This document shows, one piece after another, positions 1 to 7,249 of a stretch of DNA of 23,320 nt. The DNA comes from Glomus cerebriforme (lineage: Eukaryota; Glomeromycota; Glomeromycetes; Glomerales; Glomeraceae). The notes beneath the pieces are model-generated. The model was not told the origin of the DNA. It saw only the letters and a program-made list of their open reading frames with translations, and searched no databases. A program made the position numbers and the translations under genes. Numbering within the stretch: the first letter of the stretch is position 1; every line of letters begins with the position of its first letter. The stretch is taken from assembly GCA_003550305.1 (NCBI GenBank), contig QKYT01000004.1, positions 51,978-75,297 of the forward strand. The letters are read 5' to 3'.

Positions 1-149
1 CAACAGTGTATAATGTGTTTAACAACTGTTGGTATAGAAAAATGCGTATATTAACTGCATGTGTTGATAAACTCCAGTATACAGGTATTTTACAACATGT
101 TGAACAACTGATAGTGTTGTTCAACATGTTTTTTGGTATATATCAACAC
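1..149. repeat. Nested inverted-repeat (foldback/MITE-like) block
   Basis: Three inverted-repeat pairs lie within 149 bases. The inner pair is perfect over 15 bases (94-108 AACATGTTGAACAAC against 116-130 GTTGTTCAACATGTT, 7-base loop). It is enclosed by GTGTTGATA at 61-69 and TATCAACAC at 141-149. A third pair is CAACAGT at 1-7 with ACTGTTG at 25-31. The block touches the left edge of the window, so the full element may extend further. It overlaps the 3' end of the coiled-coil ORF on the minus strand. A foldback or MITE remnant is the simplest reading; no transposase is visible. Confidence 0.6.
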
Positions 150-363
150 CTCCAAAACTTCCTGATAAACGGTTCTGATCCCTATGGGACCTAGATAGCA
201 AATTTTTTATTAATTTATTCTGTATTTGCTTATCTTCTAATTTCGCAATTCTGACCTTAAGCTCAATATTCTCAGTCCTAATTTTATCATTCTCAGCTTT
301 AAGCTCGCTAATACATTATTTTAACAAATCAGTTTCATCAGGACTATCTATTTCAGATTGCAT
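121..363 (-). pseudogene. Short coiled-coil protein, one in-frame stop
   Basis: From ATG at 361-363 the minus strand reads about 80 codons with one internal TAA at 316-318, ending at a TGA at 121-123. After the internal stop the translation has the heptad-like run ELKAEND..IRTENIELKVRIAKLE, rich in E, K and L, which predicts a parallel coiled coil. Such ELKA-IAKLE segments are very common in Rhizophagus hypothetical proteins and often stand alone or near mobile elements; that is remembered family knowledge. The last codons lie inside the nested inverted repeat, so the C-terminus may derive from an insertion. No function is assignable. It is either a pseudogene or, from a downstream start, a truncated peptide. 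Confidence 0.5.
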
Positions 364-653
364 GCTTGCATAATGTAGTATTAGTATGTTAATATTCAAA
401 AATAAAAAATCATGTGATTTTAAGTGAACTCAGTTTGCTGGAATTCAAAAAATTTTATTATCCAGTGCATATTCTATACAAAAAAAAATTACAGGTAAAT
501 ATGTAAAAATAATCAGCACTTTATTGATATAGAAAAAATATACAATGTTTCTATGCTAAAATACACAAACAATCTTTATACTAACTATTTGTTATATGAA
601 GGTATAGAGACAGTGGAACTTGGGTTAACATTTTGAAATGAATGAGAGGTGGC
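364..653. other. Intergenic, AT-rich, nothing recognised
   Basis: Between the two minus-strand pseudogenes the sequence is AT-rich and contains A and T runs. I see no coding frame, RNA gene or notable repeat. It should hold the 3' end of the 654-2380 gene and the promoter of the coiled-coil ORF, but no clear signal stands out. Confidence 0.5.
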
Positions 654-2380
654 TTATTCTAATGCCTGCATTAGAAGACTTTTATTCATGATTATTACAT
701 TTCTTAAGGTTAATAGTAAATGAATAAGAGATTTCAGGCATGACTGGTGAGGGAATAATGAAATTTCTGCATAATTTAGATGAAAGTATCTTGGTATACT
801 AGCCAGATCATTCACAAGAATATTCAGATACATAGTTGTACCTGTGACCTGAATTCCCACAATACCAAATTGATTTCTGACTGATCTATATAATGCACTG
901 ATATAACTTGCCCTATCTAATATTTCTCTCCATAACTTAAACTCATCATCTGATTTTTTTGAGTTACTATACACAATATGTGATGACTCAGTATACAATA
1001 ACTTAATAATTTTTTCATCTTGCTTCAATAAACCCATAATGTCAGGTTTTTTTCCCATTCCTCTCCAATTATTCCTAGATTTCTTCAAGCTTTATTTGCT
1101 ATATTTTGCTATACTTAGACAAATAGCACCATTTGGAAAATCGCTCAAACTCATTTGAAGTAAAGGAATTATAATATTTGCAATGTATGTCCCTTCACTC
1201 TGCTCACTGCAGGATGTACTGGTTATAAATGCAGGATTGCTCCATATTTTACTACTAATAAAAGAAAGTATAATTAATACAGTAATGTTCCATTAATTTT
1301 CAAATAAACAAGTAACTTACATTATGCCTAGAATATGTTCCATTATTTTTACTAAATCTGTTTCACTTTCTTTTCATTTTTTATTGTGAAGTATGTTCTT
1401 CATAGATTTTGCATTTTTCATATTATTGAAAACTTCCACAAAATTAATATACTTAGTGACAACTGAATCAGATAGAGCACATTTCATTTTTTCTCAAGAT
1501 TCCATAAAGATGTTTTTTTGTCTACTTTTCAAGTTTTTCATGATGTCTGAATTATCATTTAAAACTATGCTTACTTCAAGATCTCACCATATGAGATCTG
1601 AAGATTCTATACCTGCTAAACTTTGTTTAAGCAAATTATAAAGGTTTATGTCCACTTCTGTTATAGGATGCTAAGTACAAAAGCTTGTTAGTTTTAAACA
1701 TAAAAAATCTTCAAACGGTATAGTAGTTACCTCAAATTTAGATTTTAACTTTTTAAGATTTTCTTTTATTTCTTCCTGAGTATGGTCAAAAGGTAATTCT
1801 CTATTCATATTCAATACTTTTAATGCTTTTAGCTCTGAACACTAATATATTCATTCTTTACCTATAGTAAATGTAATAAAAAAGTACTGGTACATTATTT
1901 CCATCCCAAATTCATAAATTATAATTCTTGCCACACATGTGTTTTCAGGATTTTTTTTATAAAGATATATCATCATTATTTTGGCTGAATAGTTACATAC
2001 AGTAAAGATTAGAGAGGAGCAGAAACCCTTAACATCCTAAGACATTGATCTTCTAGGCTGATACTCCCTGACTTTTAGCTATGGCATACCAAAACTAAAG
2101 CCAACATCTACTATAATATCGTTATTAAAGTAAGAAACAGAAATAAAAAATCTTATTTATGTCATACCTGCAGTAATATTTCTAACACCTTAATTCTTCG
2201 ATCAAAATCTGTTAGCTTTACTAATAATGAATTAACTGCCTGGTCAACTATTTCTCATATGTTATTATATGGAAGTAGAATATTATACTCTATTGTTAAA
2301 TAAACTACAGATGTTTCACAAAGAGTATTAAATGATTCTTGTAATAAAAGAGCTTCAACCTTAGCTACTAAATTTGACAT
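654..2380 (-). pseudogene. Decayed three-exon gene of a Rhizophagus-type hypothetical family
   Basis: Three exons can be followed on the minus strand. Exon 1 is 2380-2168, starting ATG-TCA-AAT and ending CTGCAG|GTATGAC. Exon 2 is 1841-1321, starting after TATTAG and ending at GTAAGT. Exon 3 is 1254-654, starting after TTATTAG in matching phase 2. Phases agree at both junctions, so the model is sound. Recognisable stretches are ELPFDHTQEEIKENL, KIWSNPAFITS, SEGTYIANIIIPLLQ, FKLWREILD and NQFGIVGIQVTGTTMYLN, a pattern I know from Rhizophagus hypothetical proteins without a known function. In-frame stops are TGA at 2255-2257, 1584-1586, 1494-1496 and 1374-1376, TAG at 1671-1673 and TAA at 1092-1094. 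The 144-residue open stretch 654-1088 is exon 3 after the last stop; its first codon is TTG. Intron 1 (1842-2167) is long and may hide another degraded exon. Confidence 0.65.
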
Positions 2381-2995
2381 AGTAAAAAATATTAATAAAA
2401 ATATGTGAAGTTTTCAATGACTTAAACATAAAATTTTCATACCGCTCTTTTAAATGCCATCATTTCTCACATTCTCTTCATGTTAGGGAGAAGGAAATAT
2501 GTGAGGTACTTTACACCAAAATTTTATGTTTAAGAGTAAGACATGTGGAATGTGTATTATAGATTTAAATATTGCAAAGGTGTTAGAGAATATGTATATA
2601 CATACTTTTTTTATTTTACTTGCTCGACTGCTCAGTAATAAAGGTCTAATAATATTATATAAATATACTCTGATCGAAATCTAGTAGGAATAGCCTGTAG
2701 CAACGCAAATGTTCTGGAGGAAATAAACTTATAAATAAATGCTATTTAAATAGGGAAATATTTTAGGAATCGATTTCTTATATGTGAAATTAATTTGTCA
2801 CATAAGCAATAGTCACACTCACACAGATGATTTGCAGTATATCACTATTACATCATATATGCTTTAACAAGGATCAGAAATATGTTTTATTTATATCATA
2901 CGTACCTATATGCATTGTGGCAAAAAAGGTAAAAAAATAAATTGATTTATTGTATTATAATTATAATAATTTTACAAGAATAAAAAATCAATACT
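2381..2995. other. Intergenic between two minus-strand pseudogenes
   Basis: Upstream side of the 654-2380 gene and downstream side of the 2996-4137 gene. Apart from the 114-bp inverted-repeat element at 2421-2534 and a weak hairpin near 2776-2806 (CTTATATGTGA facing TCACATAAG) I see only AT-rich sequence and no coding frame. Confidence 0.45.
2421..2534. mobile_element. MITE-like element with 17-bp perfect terminal inverted repeats
   Basis: CTTAAACATAAAATTTT at 2421-2437 is the exact reverse complement of the 17 bases at 2518-2534. The 80-base interior holds a second inverted pair, CTCACAT (2467-2473) with ATGTGAG (2499-2505). The whole is 114 bp, has no coding capacity and lies about 40 bp upstream of the ATG of the 654-2380 gene. 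No clear target-site duplication is visible. It could be a non-autonomous DNA transposon or just a regulatory palindrome. Confidence 0.5.
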
Positions 2996-4137
2996 TCAAA
3001 AAATTCGTTGCATATACTCATAATTATTGTTCAAATCTGAGAGATCTATATTGATTTCTTCTCCCAGAATATAAAGATATTTAGTTTCAAAATAGTTGAT
3101 TTCTAGCGAATCATATGGATATGATCTGCCTGCCATTTTACACATGTATCGCCCATATTCTAAACTTCTAACAAAGTTTACATTACTATTGTTAAGGTAT
3201 TTGTTAATATAGTAATATTTAGGATTTGATAGCTACTTTAATATATAAGACTAATATGGATATTGAATAATTCTATAACCTTGCCAATATAATATTATAA
3301 AAGCAATAATATATGCTACAATATTTAATCATTCACATAATTGTTCTTTCTTTCTTTCTATCCAGTTGTTAGGAAGATAATATTCCTTATACTCCCTTGA
3401 CGATGAATAATTATATCCTTTGTTAATTATAGTAATTTTTTCAGCATTATGTAAATTATATTGTTGACGAGTGATATGATTTTTTATTTTCTGAGGAATA
3501 ACACCTAAATACTTCTTATCATCAGAAGTATCATCATTCCTAACCATATTTCAGACTCATTTTATCCATGTCTCAGGTCTCAACCTGAAAGTTCTTCAAA
3601 CCTGTTGGATAACTTTTATATTATCAATTAAATAATTTACAATTCTTTTTCTATTTTCATGTGAATAATCATAACTAGCTATAATAAGCCAAACCTTTAC
3701 TATACATAACCCAATATGTTTGATAAATTTTATTAACTTCATCAGAACTGAGTGATGATAGATTTTCTCCTTTTTTCGCATTCTTTTATACAAAATTAAA
3801 ATGCATTTTAGCAGTTTTAGTAATACATTTCTTCAGATGATCATTGCCACATTTGATGGTATTTTCATGAATAATTATTAAGGAGTTGCATACAATGCAA
3901 TAAATATGAAATGAGTGTCTTCCAACTTTAAATTTTTCATCTTTATATAATTTTTCAGTCATATGAATAAATCCATTTTTTGAAAAGTATTTTGGATTAT
4001 ATTCAAGAAGTTTCTTAAATGGATAATGAATACGAAAATACCACATTTCTGGTGTTTTGCCACTATACCTATATTGCAAATTGTTTAACACCTGCACTAT
4101 TACAGGATTTAAACCAGAATAGTTATTTTTAACTATT
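2996..4137 (-). pseudogene. Decayed zinc-finger-like gene of a Rhizophagus-type family
   Basis: A continuous series of protein-like segments runs along the minus strand in two frames. The N-terminal part (4137-3786) includes TPEMWYFRIHYPFKKLLEYN and then C-I-V-C-N followed about 15 residues later by C-G-N-D-H-L-K-K-C, a possible C2HC zinc-binding group. A TAA follows at 3786-3788, then EVNKIYQTYWVMYSK, then a frameshift near 3690 into WLIIASYDYSHENRKRIVNY. Further segments are RPETWIK, NMVRNDD, YLPNNWIERKKEQLCE, and an end near RSYPYDSLEINYFETKYLY. Internal stops in the second frame are TGA at 3596-3598, 3557-3559, 3551-3553 and 3329-3331, and TAG at 3251-3253 and 3233-3235; the last TGA (2996-2998) may be the true end. 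No ATG is evident; the 312-base open stretch begins with GTG. Function unknown; the gene is clearly broken. Confidence 0.6.
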
Positions 4138-4678
4138 TTTATAGTTTATAACTGATCTTAGTGATTTATAGCATTTTAGTAAATTATAGCAATTTTAGCA
4201 TATTATATCAATTCTTTATTAACCTATACTAGATAATATCATGATTCAAATTTATAGCATTTTTATCAATTTGTAGTCGATTTAGTGAGACTACATACTA
4301 TTAAACCCAAATTTATTTTTTATTTGATTACATCCTTATTCAAAGAACTTTGGGATAGAAATAGATTTATAACTGATTTTTTTTTGATTCAATTAAATTA
4401 GATCTGAGACAATATACACAACATGACCATTATTGTATTACAGTATATCTGACTTCTTTTGAGTCCTTAGTACTTTCCCATCACTTTCTCGTAACCCATA
4501 TCATGAGATGATCAGCAATTCAAATCTTGAATTCATAAAAAAATGCAACTAAGCCACCTTTATTTTTTCAATTAATCATTTTATTAATTATTGTGAAAAT
4601 TAAAATGCTGACTGTATGTGAAGCTAATTTAGTCTTATTCAGTTCCCACTAATTTGCTAACTCACTCCAATCATGTCC
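4138..4678. other. AT-rich intergenic with weak short repeats
   Basis: Region between the two head-to-head (divergent) pseudogenes at 2996-4137 and 4725-5501. Around 4160-4270 the motifs TTATAGCAT and ATTTTAG recur imperfectly (TTATAGCATTTTAG, then TTATAGCAATTTTAG), a degenerate short tandem repeat. The rest is plain AT-rich sequence leading into the promoter of the SANT-like gene. Confidence 0.4.
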
Positions 4679-4686
4679 TATATAAG
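4679..4686 (+). promoter_or_regulatory. TATA box of the SANT-like gene
   Basis: TATATAAG lies 46 to 39 bases upstream of the ATG at 4725 and is followed by a pyrimidine-rich stretch (TCTTTTTACCTCTTCCTTTC) ending in AAAA just before ATG. This is a compact fungal core promoter: TATA, pyrimidine-rich start region, A-rich leader. It suggests the locus was once, or still is, transcribed although the coding frame is broken. Confidence 0.55.
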
Positions 4687-4724
4687 TGAGTCTTTTTACC
4701 TCTTCCTTTCTCATAAACTTAAAA

Positions 4725-5501
4725 ATGTCTGCACAGTGGAATGAAGAACAAACTCGAATGCTTATTGATAAATATAAAAATGGAAATGAAGAATATCACT
4801 GAACCCCAAACTGTAATAAGAGAAACTTTTGAAAAGATATTGTGAATGAAATCAACTGAACAAATAATACTAATTACTTTACTGAGGAAGATTGTAACAA
4901 GAAATTCTTAGCTCTAACTCAAGCATATTATGTAAGTAATATGATAATTGAGTAGTTGAAGACATGTTACTTATACTTAACCTGACTCTGATCTGATATC
5001 TTTGGTATATATAGATAACTAAGGCCTATAAGAAAGCTAAGGCAGAAACTAATGAGGGAGCTAAGGTAAAAGTTAAAAAGAAGAGAAGTCTTGTTGGAGA
5101 ACATTATTATGAAGAGTTCTCTATGGAATTTTGAAAAGAACCCAGTATTTATCACTCCTTTGGTCAAGACTTTCAGGAGATAACCTATCCTGTTAGATTT
5201 TCTTTTTTTGAACTAAAGTGAGAAAAAATGTTTATTGTTTCTAGGAAGATAATGCCCTAATGTAGGAGTAACTAATGTAGGAATGATACCGAGTAGATCA
5301 CAGCCATCAAAAACCCCAAGACCAATTGTTAGATTATTATCTAGAACTGCTTCAAAAATACCTTGAGCAATTCCTTCTCCTAATACATCGCGTCTAACAA
5401 CACCTTCTTCTGGTTTGAAACCTGTGACACCCTCATTCTCTCAAAGTGCTGAAACAATTAATGTTTTTATTAATTACATTGAGCCGGACTACCAAGAGTG
5501 A
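4725..5501 (+). pseudogene. SANT/Myb-like DNA-binding-type gene, broken by TGA codons
   Basis: ATG at 4725 opens a frame starting MSAQWNEEQTRMLIDKYKNG, the helix-1 pattern of SANT/Myb-like (trihelix, transposon-associated) domains. In-frame TGA codons follow at 4800, 4830 and 4857. The spacing fits conserved tryptophans of this fold, as in F-stop-K-D-I and later F-stop-K-E-P. The frame continues to a GTAAGT donor near 4933, with the acceptor around 5016. The second exon has KKAKAETNEGAKVKVKKKRS, a basic linker, then EHYYEEFSMEF and a TGA at 5132. A third segment (about 5250-5501) is proline/serine-rich (PSRSQPSKTPRP) with one TGA at 5364 and ends at TGA 5499. The second intron junction is uncertain in phase. 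No TAA or TAG interrupts the first two exons. Likely role of intact relatives: DNA binding; here a pseudogene unless TGA is read through. Confidence 0.6.
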
Positions 5502-6064
5502 TTTTTTTAATAACAAAGAAGATCATTTATTTTACTTTACTATTCTGTATTAAAGTGGGATTTTTTTTCATATCTGTAAATAGCTATGTTAGTTTAGTAA
5601 AATTTGTATTTTTTTTATGACTGTATGTGTGATGCAATAGATTGTAAAGCGAATGAAATATTTTATCATAGTATCACTTGAAAAATAAAACACATTTAAA
5701 AATGAAAAGTATTTTATTGTAAATTGGCTGGCCAGGCCAAAAAAAAAGCAAAGTGCTTGAATGTTCAGACATATGAGAGTTTGACATATAAGATTTGTTA
5801 TCCTTTCATTCACTATAAATTTATCTATTATGTTCCTACTTATCAATTATGAGAAAAAAAAAATCACACAGACTAAAAATGACTACTGAAGGGAAGAATG
5901 ACATATCTACAAATTTATCTAGTATGATCTCACATCAGCTATGAGACCACATGCTAAGAGTTTCTATTGAAGGGAAGTATGATATATGGATGGATTGTAT
6001 GTACAATAAGACATAAAAAGACATAAAAAAGACAAAGATAAAAAATAATTCATGAATTATGGGT
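5502..6064. other. Non-genic stretch holding a diverged tandem duplication
   Basis: No convincing coding frame; the 85-residue minus-strand open frame here is composed of F, I, L and K from AT-rich DNA. Two related copies of an about 80-94 bp unit occupy 5817-5990 (listed separately). Around 6005-6040 there is a short AGACATAAAAA-type repeat. This is also the 3' flank of the minus-strand ORF ending at 6065. Confidence 0.45.
5817..5990. repeat. Diverged tandem duplication, two copies
   Basis: Copy 1 (about 5817-5910) starts AAATTTATCTATTATG, passes ATTATGAGA and ends TACTGAAGGGAAGAATGACATAT. Copy 2 (about 5911-5990) starts AAATTTATCTAGTATGA, passes GCTATGAGA and ends TATTGAAGGGAAGTATGATATAT. 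The order of three shared blocks is the same, so this is a tandem duplication with indels rather than chance similarity. No function inferred. Confidence 0.6.
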
Positions 6065-6490
6065 TCATGGCGCCCCAGAATTTGGCACTTTTGATTTTAT
6101 GAAATTAATATCATCTGAGATCTGGTCTACAGAGAATGAACGAACCAAGTGAATTCTAGATACATCTATAGCACTAAAAAGGTCATACATCTTCCTAGCC
6201 CTTTTCATTTTATCCTTTACTATGGTTAAAGGGGTACTAAGTGGGAAATAACCCTGAACTTCCTTATTTAACTTATTCCGTGGCTTCTTCTGCCCTTTCT
6301 CTATATATTCATTGAGGCGAATTGTTAGTTCTAAGCCAAATTCATAATAGGAATAGATTGTGTGGGAATCGGATTTGCCAACTTTTCGACATAACTTGCG
6401 TAGGAACTCAGAAGGTCGATAATTATTATGAGAGAATGCTTCTGGTACTTCTGATGGATCATTATTAACATCCATTACTTCAGTTGTCAC
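6065..6490 (-). CDS. Helical-domain protein of a Rhizophagus-type family (possible 3' part of the RING gene)
   Basis: An open frame of 141 codons; the first codon (6488-6490) is GTG, the first ATG is at 6473-6475 (MDVNNDPSEVPEAF), giving 136 residues. The core pattern, YYEFGLELTIRLNEYI, then NKEVQGYFP, then VKDKMKRARKMYDLFSAI and DQISDDINFI near the end, matches a mostly helical domain I know from many Rhizophagus hypothetical proteins, where it often sits downstream of a RING finger or kinase; its function is unknown to me. It overlaps the end of the RING ORF by four bases in another frame, so a one-base frameshift or an unseen intron probably joins the two. Read alone it is an intact small ORF with no tryptophan and no membrane segment. 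Confidence 0.6.
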   Translation of the reverse strand: MTTEVMDVNNDPSEVPEAFSHNNYRPSEFLRKLCRKVGKSDSHTIYSYYEFGLELTIRLNEYIEKGQKKPRNKLNKEVQGYFPLSTPLTIVKDKMKRARKMYDLFSAIDVSRIHLVRSFSVDQISDDINFIKSKVPNSGAP

Positions 6491-6890
6491 TCATGTATAA
6501 AAGCTAACAATTTTTCTTCTCTACACATATCTTTAAAGCTGAGTCGTTCAAGCTGTTCTATAATATTTTCTCGACACTCTGGACACTGTTCAGAGCGAAT
6601 TGAAGTTGCACAACAACATCTAATGTGACCACATCGGAACGTCGCATGTGAGTCTATAATTTCTTGTTTGCAAACCAAACAAGGTTCTGCTCTCTAATGG
6701 GCTCAGAGAAAAGATGTAGAGCCACTATATGGCCCAAACTCATTAGAAGCAATGCGATCGATTCCTGGGATGCCATTAAGGTGAAAAAAGAGTATGTTAC
6801 TCTATATGACGTATTACTGCGCATAGCATATTCTGCGGAATTGCATGGCTTTTTTATAAATGTATAGTATGAACGCATACAGTATATCAA
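6487..6890 (-). CDS. RING-finger protein (putative E3 ubiquitin ligase), probably spliced
   Basis: The frame 6487-6693 reads RAEPCLVCKQEI..., with C-L-V-C, then R-C-G-H-I-R-C-C-C, then C-P-E-C: a C3HC4 RING whose fifth and sixth ligands are compressed (H-x2-C-C-C instead of H-x2-C-x2-C). RING fingers bind E2 enzymes and pass ubiquitin to substrates. A stop lies just upstream of this frame, but an intron 6694-6800 (donor GTAACA, acceptor CCCATTAG after a pyrimidine stretch, 107 nt) joins it in phase to an upstream frame starting ATG at 6888-6890 (MIYCMRSYYTFIKK...). That model is inference. The frame ends at TGA 6487-6489, inside the start of the next ORF; the helical domain there is what would normally follow, so a frameshift near 6490 is likely. 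Confidence 0.55.
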
Positions 6891-7249
6891 GAAATTTGCA
6901 TGAACAAGTGGTTAATACACATTTGATGTCCGTCAATAAGGTGAATGCTATAAACATTTTCATTTATTTTCCGATGCAATTGCACACTTACACCACCCGC
7001 ATACACACGTATATGTAAAAAAATAAAGCTCAACTAATTTTTATCTATAATATAACAAACAGTCTCATTACATTATCACACGTAACTACGCCTGCGAAAC
7101 ATTTTTCCATTCCACTCCGTATTATTTAGTAAATAAGCCTGAAATGGAAATGTACAAATGATTAATGATACTCATTTCGGTATTAATAAAAATAAGCGAC
7201 TATCTAGAAAGAAATGTACATTGTATACCCACAATTGAAAGTAATATAT
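6891..7249. other. Intergenic between two minus-strand genes
   Basis: Holds the upstream region of the RING gene and the 3' flank of the nine-exon gene. It is less AT-rich than the surrounding spacers, with a CA-rich patch near 6980-7010 (CACTTACACCACCCGCATACACACG). No coding frame, tRNA or strong palindrome seen. Confidence 0.4.

Noticed and set aside
1393..1641. Plus-strand 82-residue frame
   Set aside because: Antisense to exon 2 of the minus-strand three-exon gene, which has family resemblance and matching splice phases.
4967..5167. Minus-strand 66-residue frame
   Set aside because: Antisense to the SANT-like gene, whose second exon and intron explain the region.
600..5501. A bacterial endosymbiont origin with TGA read as Trp
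   Set aside because: The loci have GT-AG introns and a TATA promoter, and also contain TAA/TAG stops and frameshifts, which fit fungal nuclear pseudogenes.
600..5501. RIP as the source of stops
   Set aside because: RIP favours CpA to TpA and would give TAG/TAA from TGG/CAA/CAG; most stops here are TGA. Also, every stop is one C-to-T step from a sense codon, so transitions alone prove nothing.
5589..5846. Minus-strand frame of 85 residues
   Set aside because: Hydrophobic low-complexity translation of AT-rich DNA, no family resemblance, and it runs into the tandem duplication at 5817.
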